This document shows, one piece after another, positions 1 to 8,856 of a DNA stretch of 64,000 nucleotides. This DNA is from Streptomyces corallincola. Lineage in GTDB: Bacteria > Actinomycetota > Actinomycetes > Streptomycetales > Streptomycetaceae. Each line of letters opens with the position of its first letter. Within the stretch, counting starts at the first letter, position 1. Location of the stretch: NCBI RefSeq assembly GCF_019104725.1, contig NZ_JAHRXF010000005.1:62001-126000 (forward strand), in the 5' to 3' direction. The notes below the pieces were generated by a model, which did no database searches, had not been told where the DNA came from, and was given only the letters and a program-made list of their open reading frames with translations. Position numbers and translations under genes: made by a program.

Positions 1-730
1 TGTTGATGACGTCGCCCGGCTCCAGCACCATGTACCGGCTGAGGTACGCCACGATGTGGTGGACGGCGAAGATCATGTCGCCGGTGTGGCCGTCCTGGCG
101 CTTGGTGCCGTTGACGTCCAGTCGCAGCCGGAGATCCTGCGGGTCGCCCACCTCGTCGGCGGTGACGAGCCACGGGCCGAGCGGGTTGAACGTCTCGCAG
201 GACTTGCCGAGGTCCCACTGGGGCGAGTATTCGAGCTGGAACTCGCGCTCGGAGACGTCGTTGCTGACCGCGTAGCCCGCGATCACCGCCGCGGCCTCCT
301 CGGGGCCGTCGAGGTACCGCGCCCGGCGGCCGACGACCACCGCCAGCTCGACCTCCCAGTCCGTCTTCACCGAGCCGCGCGGAATCAGGACCTGGTCGAA
401 AGGTCCGACGACCGTGCCGGGGTCCTTCATGAAGACCACCGGCCGCTGGGGGATCGCGGCGCCCGTCTCGGCGGCGTGGTCGCGGTAGTTGAGGCCCACG
501 CAGACCACCTTGCCGGGGCGGGCGACGGGGGCTCCGACGCGCAGTCCGGCGGGGTCGAGTTCCGGCAGCCCGCCCGCCTCGACGGCGGCCCGCGCGCGGG
601 CCACCCCGTCCCCGGCGAGGAAGGCGCCGTCGATCTCGGAGGTCACGGAGGACAGGTCGAGGAGGGTGCCGTCGTCGGCGAGGACGGCGGGCCGCTCCTC
701 ACCCGGTGCGCCGACTCGTAGCAGTTTCAC
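1..730 (-). CDS. Fumarylacetoacetate hydrolase family protein, 3' end cut by window edge
   Basis: The reverse strand reads from GTG at 730 (MT-free start VKLLRVGAPGEERPAV) and stays open to base 1, so the C-terminus lies outside the window. The conserved FAH-fold entry KVVCVGLNYRDHAAETG is followed by FMKDPGTVVGPFD, the metal-site stretch DWEVELAVV and AGYAVSNDVSEREFQ. These are typical of bacterial FAH-family hydrolases acting on acylpyruvates or 2-keto-3-deoxy sugar acids. The gene diverges from a sugar-type ABC importer across a 616-nt gap, so a role in catabolising the imported sugar or sugar acid (for example a fuconate/rhamnonate-type route) is a reasonable inference, not shown by the sequence. 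Family assignment is firm; substrate is unknown. Confidence 0.88.
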   Translation of the reverse strand, partial: MKLLRVGAPGEERPAVLADDGTLLDLSSVTSEIDGAFLAGDGVARARAAVEAGGLPELDPAGLRVGAPVARPGKVVCVGLNYRDHAAETGAAIPQRPVVFMKDPGTVVGPFDQVLIPRGSVKTDWEVELAVVVGRRARYLDGPEEAAAVIAGYAVSNDVSEREFQLEYSPQWDLGKSCETFNPLGPWLVTADEVGDPQDLRLRLDVNGTKRQDGHTGDMIFAVHHIVAYLSRYMVLEPGDVIN

Positions 731-808
731 TTGCCCGTTTCCTTGTCATGGGGGGTCGCCGTGCGTGCGCCGCCGCCGGGCGCACCGAGGGTCCGGCTTG
801 TCCGGGCC

Positions 809-826
809 ATGATCATCCGTGATCAT
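809..826. promoter_or_regulatory. Perfect inverted repeat, candidate GntR operator
   Basis: ATGATCA-TCCG-TGATCAT is a perfect inverted repeat with 7-bp arms and a 4-bp centre in the 616-nt gap (731-1346) between the divergent FAH gene and the ABC importer. It sits 79 nt upstream of the FAH start. A further GATGTAT heptamer occurs nearby at about 842 and, inverted, at about 1108. A FadR-type GntR gene closes the importer operon (5286-5987), making it the obvious candidate to bind here. No other gene is supported inside this gap. Confidence 0.4.
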
Positions 827-1063
827 CTGCACCCACAGTCATCGGATGTATGGCGGCATGGCGACTGTAGCTCCAGGCCGTCGCGCTGACAATGGAGCCG
901 ACGGCGGACCGCCTCGGACGACCGCTCCGCGTGGGGATGCGGTGCCCCCGTGCCCCTCCCCCCAACACACAGGTCAGCAAGGGGCATCGGAAGACGGGGA
1001 GGGAGACGGCGCATGGCTCGGCATCCGGGCGCGGTCCGCGTCCGAGAACCCCGGTACGAAGTC

Positions 1064-1093
1064 TTGTCAACGCGGGGGGCACCGTCGTAACGT
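1064..1093 (+). promoter_or_regulatory. Possible promoter for the ABC importer operon
   Basis: TTGTCA at 1064-1069 and TAACGT at 1088-1093 are spaced by 18 bp, matching a housekeeping-type promoter at 5 of 6 and TAnnnT positions. If used, it would leave a leader of about 245 nt before the lipoprotein start at 1347. An in-frame ATG with GGAGG at 1122 would precede the lipoprotein but would bury its signal peptide, so it is not taken as the start. Confidence 0.3.
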
Positions 1094-1346
1094 CCTCCGC
1101 GTCCCGAGATACATCGGAGGAATGAGGCAGGTTGCGCGACGGGCCCAGCACGGTCCGGCGGGTGGCCGTTCATCCGCCGACCCTGTCACCGGCGCCCGCA
1201 CCTCCTCTCCCGCCGGGAGCGGTCCGCGTCCACCGGTCCCCGACCCGTCCGCTGTCCGGCAGCGGCCTCACCGCGTACCGCACCCGGCGAGACCGCTCCT
1301 GCGCCCCTTCCCGCGGCTCCCAGCCGGCCTAGGAGAGATCACGGCC

Positions 1347-2393
1347 ATGACCACCGCCCGCACCCGTTCCCTCGCCGCGGCCACCGCCGTCCTCGCGGTG
1401 CTGAGCCTCGCCACCGCCTGCAACCGGGAGAGCGCCTCGTCGCCCGCCGGACAGGGCAAGAAGGCCGCCATCGGCATCGACCTGCCCCGCTCCGACTCCG
1501 ACTTCTGGAACTCCTACGCCGACTACCTGCGCAAGGACATCAAGTCCGACGGCGTGGACGCCCTGCCGCTGAGCAACTCGCAGAACGACGTCACCAAGCT
1601 CGTCGCCAACGTCCAGGTGTTCCGGCAGACCGGTGCCAAGGCCGTCGTCATGGCCCCCCAGGACACCGGTGCCATCGCCTCCACCCTCGACACCCTGGCC
1701 TCGGCCAAGATCCCGGTGGTCAGCGTGGACACCCGGCCCGACAAGGGCGACGTCTACATGGTGGTGCGCGCCGACAACCGCGCCTACGGCACCAAGGCCT
1801 GCGAGTTCCTCGGCAAGCAGCTCGGCGGGAAGGGCAAGGTCGCCGAACTCCAGGGCGCGCTGGACTCCATCAACGGCCGCGACCGTTCGGAGGCCTTCGC
1901 CGCCTGCATGAAGCAGAAGTTCCCCGCCATCAAGGTCTTCGAGCTGCCCACCGACTGGAAGGGCGACGTCGCCTCCGCCAAGCTCCAGTCGCTGCTCGCC
2001 CAGCACCCGGACCTGAACGGCATCTACATGCAGGCCGGTGGCGTGTTCCTCCAGCCGACGCTGGCGCTGCTGGAGCAGAAGGGCCTGCTGAAGCCGCCGG
2101 GCGACAAGAAGCACATCTCGATCATCTCCAACGACGGCATCCCGCAGGAGTTGGACGCCATCCGCAAGGGCCGTATCGACGCCACCGTCTCCCAGCCCGC
2201 GGACCTCTACGCCAAGTACGCGCTGTACTACGCCACCGCCGCCGCGCAGGGCAAGGAGTTCAAGCCCGGCGCCACCGATCACGACTCCACCATCGTGAAG
2301 ATCCCCAACGGGCTGGAGGACCAGCTCCCGGCACCGCTGGTGACCAAGGAGAACGTGGACGACAAGGCCCTGTGGGGCAACAACGTCGGCTGA
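1347..2393 (+). CDS. Sugar ABC transporter substrate-binding lipoprotein (RbsB-like)
   Basis: A 348-residue protein beginning MTTARTRSLAAATAVLAV with a clear lipobox LATAC; Cys25 would be lipid-modified and anchor it outside the membrane. The mature part has the periplasmic-binding-protein family 1 fold signature: an opening IGIDLPRSDSDFWNSY strand-helix, VVMAPQDTGAIASTLD, IPVVSVDTRPD and SIISNDGIPQELDAIRKGRIDATVSQ. ATG 1347 was chosen because AGGAG lies 9-10 nt upstream and because it places the signal peptide at the N-terminus; longer in-frame starts do not. It is the first gene of an importer operon with an RbsA-like ATPase, an RbsC-like permease and a GntR regulator. The ligand is probably a monosaccharide or sugar acid, but is not determinable here. 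Confidence 0.9.
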   Translation: MTTARTRSLAAATAVLAVLSLATACNRESASSPAGQGKKAAIGIDLPRSDSDFWNSYADYLRKDIKSDGVDALPLSNSQNDVTKLVANVQVFRQTGAKAVVMAPQDTGAIASTLDTLASAKIPVVSVDTRPDKGDVYMVVRADNRAYGTKACEFLGKQLGGKGKVAELQGALDSINGRDRSEAFAACMKQKFPAIKVFELPTDWKGDVASAKLQSLLAQHPDLNGIYMQAGGVFLQPTLALLEQKGLLKPPGDKKHISIISNDGIPQELDAIRKGRIDATVSQPADLYAKYALYYATAAAQGKEFKPGATDHDSTIVKIPNGLEDQLPAPLVTKENVDDKALWGNNVG

Positions 2394-2528
2394 CGCCGCA
2401 CCGCCCGCCCGGGCGGCCGGTGCGGGACCCGCGGCCGTACGCGCCTCGTGGCCCCGCACCGCCCGGCACCCCGCGCGGGCCCGCACCGCCGCACCCCGCA
2501 CACCCGCACCCGAAGGACGGCAACCACC

Positions 2529-4157
2529 ATGACGGACACCGCGAGCGGCACGGCGGCCGACTCCGGGCGGCCCGCGCCGCCGGTGGCCGAGGCGACCGGC
2601 ATCGGCAAGAGATTCGGGGCGACGGTCGCCCTGCGCGACGCCCGCATCCGGGTCGCCGCGGGCGAGTCGCACGCCCTGGTGGGACGCAACGGCGCCGGCA
2701 AGTCCACGCTGGTGTCCGTCCTCACCGGCATCCAGCAGCCCGACACCGGCACCCTGCGCTTCTCCGGCGAACCGGCGCCCGCCTTCGGCGACATCGACGC
2801 CTGGCGCACCCGCGTCGCCTGCGTCTACCAGCACTCCACCGTCATCGGTGAGCTCACCGTCGCGGAGAACCTCTTCCTCAACCGGCAGAGCGAGGGGGCC
2901 GTCCGCCCGATCCGCTGGCGGCAGCTGCGGCGACGCGCCACCGAACTGCTCGGCGAGTACGGCGTGGAGGTCGATCCCGCCGCCCGCGCCCGCGACCTCA
3001 CCGTCGAGCAGCGGCAGTTCGTCGAGATCGCACGGGCCCTGTCCTTCGGCGCGCGCTTCATCATCCTCGACGAACCCACCGCCAAACTCGACGCCCGCGG
3101 CATCGCCCGCCTCTTCGACCGGCTCCGCGCCCTCCAGCGGCAGGGCGTCGCCTTCCTGTTCATCTCCCACCACCTCCAGGAGGTCTACGACCTCTGCGCG
3201 ACGGTCACCGTCTACCGCGACGCCGGGCACGTCCTGACCGCACCCGTCGCGGAGCTGGGCCACCAGGCGCTGGTGGAGGCCATGACCGGCGAGACCGCCG
3301 GACGGGCCCCGTTCGTCGCCGGACCGCCCCCGGCCGTCGCCACGCCGGGCGCGGACCTGCTGGCCGTCGAGCACCTGACCCTGCCCGGCGCCTGCGAGGA
3401 CCTCTCGCTCACCGTCCGCTCCGGCGAGGTGGTCGGCCTCGCCGGAGCCGCCGCCAGCGGCAACGTACGGGTCGGTGAGACCGTCGCGGGGCTGCACCGC
3501 GCGGCCGGGGGAGCGGTCACCGTCGCCGGACGCGGTGTCCGGCTCGGCAGCGTGCCCTCCGCCCTCGCCGCGGGCGTCGGCCTCATCCCGGAGGACCGGC
3601 ACCTGCAAGGGTTGGTCGCGGGCCGGAGCGTGGCGGAGAACGCCACGCTGACGGTCACCGGCCAGCTCGGCCCGTTCGGCACCGTGCTGCCCGGCCGCAC
3701 CCGGACGTTCGCCCAGCGCATGATCAGCGACCTGGACATCAAGACACCGGGCGCCGCCACCCCCGTCTCCGCGCTCTCCGGCGGCAACCAGCAGAAGGTC
3801 GTGGCCGCCCGCGCCCTGGCCACCGACCCGCACGTGCTGGTCGCGGTACGTCCCACCAACGGCGTGGACGTGCGCTCCAAGGAGTTCCTGCTCGGCAGGA
3901 TCCGGGACGTGGCCGCCGACGGGAAGGCGGCCCTGATCGTCTCCGACGAACTGGACGACCTGCGCGCCTGTGACCGGGTCGTCGTCATGTTCCACGGCCG
4001 GGTCGTCGCCGAGTTCGGCGGCGGCTGGCAGGACGAACACCTGGTGGCGGCGATGGAGGGCGTCGGAGCCGCCGACGACGACGATCCGCCCGCGTCCGGC
4101 ACCGCCCCCGCGTCCGGCGCCACCCCCGCATCCGGTACCGAAGAGCACGGAAGGTAG
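2529..4157 (+). CDS. Sugar ABC transporter double ATPase (RbsA/MglA-like)
   Basis: A 542-residue protein with two fused nucleotide-binding domains, the layout of the RbsA/MglA/XylG family that powers CUT2 sugar importers. Domain 1 has an intact Walker A (VGRNGAGKST, residues 51-60) and Walker B (FIILDEPTAKLD) but a degenerate signature (LTVEQRQ). Domain 2 has a good signature (ALSGGNQQKVVAARAL), yet its Walker A region reads GAAASGNVRVGET without lysine, and its Walker B reads VLVAVRPTNGVDV, lacking the Asp-Glu pair usually kept in this family. A single composite ATP site would remain competent. The start is ATG 2529. It lies 135 nt after the lipoprotein gene and 2 nt before the permease, clearly co-transcribed. 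Confidence 0.92.
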   Translation: MTDTASGTAADSGRPAPPVAEATGIGKRFGATVALRDARIRVAAGESHALVGRNGAGKSTLVSVLTGIQQPDTGTLRFSGEPAPAFGDIDAWRTRVACVYQHSTVIGELTVAENLFLNRQSEGAVRPIRWRQLRRRATELLGEYGVEVDPAARARDLTVEQRQFVEIARALSFGARFIILDEPTAKLDARGIARLFDRLRALQRQGVAFLFISHHLQEVYDLCATVTVYRDAGHVLTAPVAELGHQALVEAMTGETAGRAPFVAGPPPAVATPGADLLAVEHLTLPGACEDLSLTVRSGEVVGLAGAAASGNVRVGETVAGLHRAAGGAVTVAGRGVRLGSVPSALAAGVGLIPEDRHLQGLVAGRSVAENATLTVTGQLGPFGTVLPGRTRTFAQRMISDLDIKTPGAATPVSALSGGNQQKVVAARALATDPHVLVAVRPTNGVDVRSKEFLLGRIRDVAADGKAALIVSDELDDLRACDRVVVMFHGRVVAEFGGGWQDEHLVAAMEGVGAADDDDPPASGTAPASGATPASGTEEHGR

Positions 4158-4159
4158 CC

Positions 4160-5200
4160 ATGTCCGCCACCACAGATCTCACCGAGCCCGCCGCGAGCAC
4201 GGCTCCCCCCGCGGGCGGGGGGAGCGGGCGACGGCTGGACCTCGGCCGGTTCCGGGACCTGTCCCTCGTCCCGGCCATCCTCGTGCTGATGGTGATCGGG
4301 TTCATCGTCTCGCCGGCCTTCCTCACCGCCGACAACCTCATCGGCGTGGCCCAGCAGTCCACCGAGCTGAGCCTGCTGGTGCTGGCCGCCGCGCTCATCC
4401 TCATCTGCGGGCGCATGGACCTGTCGCTGGAGTCCACCATCGGCGTGGCCCCGGTCGTCGCCGTCTGGCTGGTGCTGCCGACCAGCGGGGGCCGGTTCAA
4501 CGGTCTCGGCCTGCTGCCCGAGTGGACCGCCGTACCGCTCTGTCTGCTCGTGGGCATGGTGATCGGTGCCGTCAACGGCTTCCTGATCCTGAAGCTGCGG
4601 CTCAACGGCTTCATCGTGACCCTCGGCGGTCTGACCATGCTGCGCGGCCTCCAGGTGGCGCTGTCCAAGGGGCAGTCGATCGTGGACCTGCCGCCCTCGT
4701 TCACCTACCTCGGCCGGGCCTCCTGGCTGGGTGTGCCCGCCGCGATCTGGATCTGCGCCCTGCTCTTCGCGCTCGGCGGCTGCGCGCTGGCCTGGCTGCG
4801 GCACGGGCGCGCGCTCTACGCCATCGGCGGCAACCCGGCCGCGGCCCGCACCGCCGGTATCCGCGTGGACCGTGTCGTCTGGCTCGTGCTGATCCTGGGC
4901 AGCCTGCTCGCCGCGTTCGCCGGCATCCTCTACAGCGGGCACTACGGGTCCATCTCCGCGACCCAGGGCAGCGGCTGGATCTTCCAGGTGTTCGCCGCCA
5001 CCGTGATCGGCGGGGTCAGCCTGAACGGCGGCAAGGGATCGGTGGTCGGCGCGCTGACCGGTGTGCTGACCCTCCAGCTCGTGGTGAACGTCATGACGCT
5101 GGCGGGCGTACCGCCCCTGTGGAACCAGTTCCTCAACGGTGCGATCATCATCGTCGCGCTGGTCATCTCCCGCTTCGCCTCCGGCGAGAAGCAGGAGTAG
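4160..5200 (+). CDS. Sugar ABC transporter permease (RbsC-like)
   Basis: A 346-residue polytopic membrane protein of the RbsC/XylH/AraH permease family. About nine or ten hydrophobic spans are visible after a 30-residue cytoplasmic, Pro/Ala/Gly-rich N-terminus. Family landmarks include LILICGRMDLSLE (the usual GGIDLS region), AVNGFLILKLRLNGFIVTLGGLTMLRGL, ALYAIGGNPAAARTAGIRVDRV (the cytoplasmic loop that contacts the ATPase) and ATVIGGVSLNGGKGSVVG. It starts 2 nt after the ATPase stop, so the two are translationally coupled. It forms the membrane channel of the importer; the substrate is inferred only as sugar-like. Confidence 0.92.
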   Translation: MSATTDLTEPAASTAPPAGGGSGRRLDLGRFRDLSLVPAILVLMVIGFIVSPAFLTADNLIGVAQQSTELSLLVLAAALILICGRMDLSLESTIGVAPVVAVWLVLPTSGGRFNGLGLLPEWTAVPLCLLVGMVIGAVNGFLILKLRLNGFIVTLGGLTMLRGLQVALSKGQSIVDLPPSFTYLGRASWLGVPAAIWICALLFALGGCALAWLRHGRALYAIGGNPAAARTAGIRVDRVVWLVLILGSLLAAFAGILYSGHYGSISATQGSGWIFQVFAATVIGGVSLNGGKGSVVGALTGVLTLQLVVNVMTLAGVPPLWNQFLNGAIIIVALVISRFASGEKQE

Positions 5201-5285
5201 CGGAGCGTCCGCGGACCGGACGCGCCGACCCCGCGGCCGTCCGGACGCGTTCTCCCCCCACGACTCGGCACGAAGAGGCATCCAC

Positions 5286-5987
5286 GTGGCACTGACCGAC
5301 GAGGCCATCGACAAGATCAAGGGAATGATCGTGTCCGGCGAACTGGCCCCCGGTTCCCGGCTGCCCAAGGAGGAGATCCTCGCCGGTCAGCTCGGGCTGT
5401 CCCGGAGTTCGCTGCGCGAGGCCGTACGGGCGCTGACCGCGATGCGCATCCTCATCACCCGCCAGGGCGACGGCACCTACGTGTCCAGCCTGGAGCCGCA
5501 CGTCCTGCTGGACGGGCTGTCCTTCGCCGCGGACGTCTCCCGCGGCCGGACCGCCCAGCAGCTGCTCCAGGTGCGCCGGATGCTCGAACCGCAGGCCACC
5601 GGGCTGGCCGCCGCCCTGCTCGGCCCGGACGACCTCGAAGAACTGCGCGGCATCCTCGACCTGAGCAGGTCGGCGACCACCGTCGAGGAGTTCGTGGCGC
5701 ACGACATCGCCTTCCACCTCCGGATCGTCGAGGTCATCGGCAACCCGGTGCTGTCGCTGCTGCTGAGGGTGCTGTCCACCCGGACCCAGCGCGCGCGCAT
5801 CGTGCGCGGCAGCCGGATGGACCACGCCCTGGAGAACGCGCACCGCGACCACGAGGAGATCCTGCACGCGCTCCAGGCCCGTGACTCGCTGCTCGCGGTG
5901 TCCGCCGCCACCGTGCACATCGCCGCCGTCGAGCAGTGGCTCGCGGACGGGCTGGACGACGCGTCGCTGCGGGACATGGGCGACTGA
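5286..5987 (+). CDS. GntR-family (FadR subfamily) transcriptional regulator
   Basis: A 233-residue regulator. The N-terminal winged helix-turn-helix (about residues 1-70) contains GELAPGSRLPKEEILAGQLGLSRSSLREAVRAL and the wing ITRQGDGTYVS. The C-terminal FCD effector-binding domain is all-helical and carries likely metal ligands in DIAFHLRIVEVIGNPVL and HRDHEEILHAL. GTG 5286 was chosen because GAAGAGG precedes it by about 8 nt; upstream in-frame codons overlap the permease. It follows the importer operon by 85 nt and precedes the malonate operon by 186 nt, so it could control either. FadR-type GntR proteins regulate malonate genes in other bacteria (MdcY, MatR) as well as sugar-acid genes, so its target is open. 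Confidence 0.9.
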   Translation: MALTDEAIDKIKGMIVSGELAPGSRLPKEEILAGQLGLSRSSLREAVRALTAMRILITRQGDGTYVSSLEPHVLLDGLSFAADVSRGRTAQQLLQVRRMLEPQATGLAAALLGPDDLEELRGILDLSRSATTVEEFVAHDIAFHLRIVEVIGNPVLSLLLRVLSTRTQRARIVRGSRMDHALENAHRDHEEILHALQARDSLLAVSAATVHIAAVEQWLADGLDDASLRDMGD

Positions 5988-6173
5988 GGCGTCCCCGGGG
6001 CGGGACACCCGGCGCCGGGCGGCCGTGGGTGCCGTGGCCTGTGGCCTGCGTCACTCCTGCGGTGGCGGCCGGTCCGACGGAGCTGGTCAGCGGCCCTTAC
6101 TGATGGGCAAAGGATGGCTTGACCGTCAAATGACGCATTGGTGGCGTAAGGCACCTCGCTGCATGATCGTGTC

Positions 6174-7118
6174 ATGGCCCACGAAATCGCTGCGGCTCTT
6201 CTGCCTGTCTTCTTCGTGCTCATCCTCGGCTACGCGGCCGGGCGCTACAAGATCGTGGACAACCGTGACGTGTCGTCCATCAACCGGCTGGTGATGACCT
6301 TCGCCATCCCGACATCCCTGTTCCTTGCCATCACCTCCACCACGCGGGCCGACATCGTGTCCCACGGCGGCTACATCGCCGTCGTGGTCATCTCCCTCTT
6401 CGTCGTCTACGCGGCCGTGCTGCTCCTTGAGCTCAAGGTGTTCAAGCACGACAAGGGCGTCGCCTCCGTGCAGGCCCTGACCGTCTCCTTCCCCAACTAC
6501 GCCTCGATCGGGCTGCCCCTGTCGGCGGCGGTGATCGGCAACGAGGGCGCCATCGCCGTGGCGATCGGCATCGCGCTCGGCTCCGTCACCGTCTCGCCCA
6601 TCACGCTGGCACTGCTGGAGGACTACAGCCACGGGGCCGACGCCCCCGGCTCCGCCCTCTCGCACTTCGGTTCCGCGCTTCTGAAGTCCGTGCGCAAGCC
6701 CATCTTCTGGGCGCCGATGCTCGCCTTCGTGCTGGTCCTCGCCGGGGTCCGGCTGCCCGAGCTGCTCGGCACCACCCTCAAGCCGATGGCCGCCGTCGGC
6801 GCGGGCGCCGCCCTCTTCCTCACCGGTCTGATCCTCTCCGCGCAGAAGATCGTCTTCGGCACCGGCGTGGCCATCGGCGTGGTGGTCAAGAACGCGCTGA
6901 TGCCCCTGTTCGCCTGGGGCCTGTGCGTGCTGTTCGGTCTCGACCGCCTCGCCACCGCCGAGGCCGTCCTGCTGATCGCCCTGCCCTCCGGCTTCTTCGG
7001 TCTCGTCTTCGGAGCGCCGTACGGGGTACTGCCGAAGGTCTCCGGATCGACGCTGATGCTCTCCACCGTGGCGGGGGTGATCTCCCTGTCCGTCGTCATC
7101 GGCCTGCTGCCCGTCTGA
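6174..7118 (+). CDS. mdcF: AEC-family transporter, probable malonate carrier
   Basis: A 314-residue integral membrane protein of the auxin efflux carrier family, with about ten hydrophobic segments. Typical AEC features are an N-terminal VFFVLILGYAAGRYKIVD, the VSSINRLVMTFAIPTSLFLAI segment, and NYASIGLPLSAAVIGNEGAIAVAI. The family includes MdcF of Klebsiella malonate operons. Here the gene is 72 nt upstream of mdcA and points the same way, so uptake of malonate is the most economical role. The ATG at 6174 follows a 186-nt gap containing TTGACC at about 6118 and an imperfect inverted repeat (TGACGC, then GCGTAA) near 6131-6149, which may be promoter and operator. The symbol rests on family plus context. 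Confidence 0.8.
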   Translation: MAHEIAAALLPVFFVLILGYAAGRYKIVDNRDVSSINRLVMTFAIPTSLFLAITSTTRADIVSHGGYIAVVVISLFVVYAAVLLLELKVFKHDKGVASVQALTVSFPNYASIGLPLSAAVIGNEGAIAVAIGIALGSVTVSPITLALLEDYSHGADAPGSALSHFGSALLKSVRKPIFWAPMLAFVLVLAGVRLPELLGTTLKPMAAVGAGAALFLTGLILSAQKIVFGTGVAIGVVVKNALMPLFAWGLCVLFGLDRLATAEAVLLIALPSGFFGLVFGAPYGVLPKVSGSTLMLSTVAGVISLSVVIGLLPV

Positions 7119-7190
7119 CGCCCCCGCGCCGGACATCCGTACGACACATCCCACCCGCCCGGCCCACGACGCCATCCCGGAAGGAATCCC

Positions 7191-8849
7191 ATGACATCCG
7201 ACCCCGCCGCCCGCTCCTGGAGCACCCGCCGCGCGGACAAGGCCAGCCGCATCGAGCGCGCCGCCGCCCTCGCCGACGGCAAGGTCATCCCCACCGAGCG
7301 CGCCACCGCCGCCCTGGAGGCCCTCCTCGAACCCGGCGACAAGGTCATCCTGGAGGGCGACAACCAGAAGCAGGCCGACTTCCTCTCCCGCTCGCTGGCC
7401 GCCGTGGACCCCGGCCGCGTGCACGACCTGCACCTGCTGCTCTCCACGTTCTCCCGCCCCGAACAGCTCGACCTCTTCGAGGACGGCATCGCCCGGCGCA
7501 CCGACTTCGCCTACGCCGGTGCCCAGTCCCACCGCGTCGCCCAGCTGCTGGCCGACGGCAAGATGGAGGTCGGGGCGATCCACACCTACGTGGAGCTGTA
7601 CGGCCGCCTCTTCGTGGACCTCATCCCGAAGGTCGCCCTGGTCGCCGCCAACGCCGCCGACCGCAACGGCAACCTCTACACCGGGCCCAACACCGAGGAC
7701 ACGCCCACCCTGGTCGAGGCCACCGCCTTCCGCGACGGCATCGTCATCGCCCAGGTGGACAAGCTCGTGGACGACGTCACCGACCTGCCCCGCGTGGACA
7801 TCCCCGGCGACTGGATCGACTACGTCATCCCCGCCGACCGCCCGTACCAGATCGAACCGCTCTTCACCCGCGACCCCCGTGGCATCACCGAGGTGCAGAT
7901 CCTCATGGCGATGATGGCCATCCGGGGCGTCTACGAACGCCATCAGGTCACCACCCTCAACCACGGCATCGGCTTCGACACCGCCGCCATCGAGCTGCTG
8001 CTCCCCACCTACGGGGAGTCCCTGGGGCTGCGCGGCAAGATCGCCAAGAACTGGGTGCTCAACCCGCACCCGACCCTGATCCCGGCCATCGAGTCCGGCT
8101 GGGTGGAGTCCGTGGTCGCCTTCGGCGGCGAGGTCGGCATGGAGAAGTACTGCGCCGCCCGCCCCGACGTGTTCGCCACCGGCCGCGACGGCAGCCTCCG
8201 CTCCAACCGGCTGCTCGGCCAGAACTCCGGCCACTACGCGGCGGACATGTTCATCGGCGCCTCCCTCCAGATCGACCGGGACGCCAACTCCTCGACCGTC
8301 ACCCACGGCCGCCTCTCCGGCTTCGGCGGCGCACCCAACATGGGCGCCGACGCCCGTGGCCGCCGCCACGCCTCACCCGCCTGGCTCGACCTCGCGTACG
8401 GCGTGGACGGCGTCGAACGCGGCCGGAAGCTGGTCGTCCAGACCGTCGAGACGTACGCCAAGGGCGGCGTCCCCAAGCTGGTCGAGTCGCTGGACGCGGT
8501 GGACGTCGGCAAGAGCGCCGGGCTCCCGGTCGCGCCCGTGATGATCTACGGCGACGACGTCACCCACGTCATCACCGAGGAGGGCATCGCCTACCTCTAC
8601 AAGGCGCGTGACCTGGAGGAACGCCGGGAGGCCCTGGCCGCGATCGCCGGAGTCAGCCCCATCGCGGGCAAGCACGACGCGGCCCGCGAGGAGCGGCTGC
8701 GCCGGGACGGCCTCATCGCCCTCCCCTCCGACCTCAAGGTCGCCCCCGGCGACGCCAGCCGCAGCCTGCTCGCCGCGAAGTCCATCGAGGATCTGGTGAC
8801 GTGGTCCGGCGGACTGTACGACCCGCCGGCCAAGTTCCGGAGCTGGTGA
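7191..8849 (+). CDS. mdcA: Malonate decarboxylase alpha subunit (acetyl-S-ACP:malonate ACP transferase)
   Basis: A 552-residue protein, the usual size of MdcA. It transfers the acyl carrier protein from acetyl to malonyl, giving malonyl-S-ACP and free acetate, in the cytoplasmic biotin-independent malonate decarboxylase. It starts SWSTRRADKASRIERAAALADGKVIPTERA and contains GDNQKQADFLSRSLAA, LFVDLIPKVALVAANAADRNGNLYTGPNTEDTP and a glycine-rich GRLSGFGGAPNMGADARGRRH near the CoA/ACP-binding end, all recognisable MdcA blocks. AAGGAA stands 7 nt before ATG 7191. It is followed by mdcB after 7 nt and is the first structural gene of a tightly packed operon. Confidence 0.94.
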   Translation: MTSDPAARSWSTRRADKASRIERAAALADGKVIPTERATAALEALLEPGDKVILEGDNQKQADFLSRSLAAVDPGRVHDLHLLLSTFSRPEQLDLFEDGIARRTDFAYAGAQSHRVAQLLADGKMEVGAIHTYVELYGRLFVDLIPKVALVAANAADRNGNLYTGPNTEDTPTLVEATAFRDGIVIAQVDKLVDDVTDLPRVDIPGDWIDYVIPADRPYQIEPLFTRDPRGITEVQILMAMMAIRGVYERHQVTTLNHGIGFDTAAIELLLPTYGESLGLRGKIAKNWVLNPHPTLIPAIESGWVESVVAFGGEVGMEKYCAARPDVFATGRDGSLRSNRLLGQNSGHYAADMFIGASLQIDRDANSSTVTHGRLSGFGGAPNMGADARGRRHASPAWLDLAYGVDGVERGRKLVVQTVETYAKGGVPKLVESLDAVDVGKSAGLPVAPVMIYGDDVTHVITEEGIAYLYKARDLEERREALAAIAGVSPIAGKHDAAREERLRRDGLIALPSDLKVAPGDASRSLLAAKSIEDLVTWSGGLYDPPAKFRSW

Positions 8850-8856
8850 GGCAGCC

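Noticed and set aside
1329..4148. 939-codon open frame on the reverse strand across the ABC importer genes
   Set aside because: It is antisense to three clear transporter genes; its Gly/Val/Ala-rich low-complexity translation is a GC-bias shadow.
6126..8369. 747-codon reverse frame opposite mdcF and mdcA
   Set aside because: No domain can be read in it and the plus-strand genes are certain.
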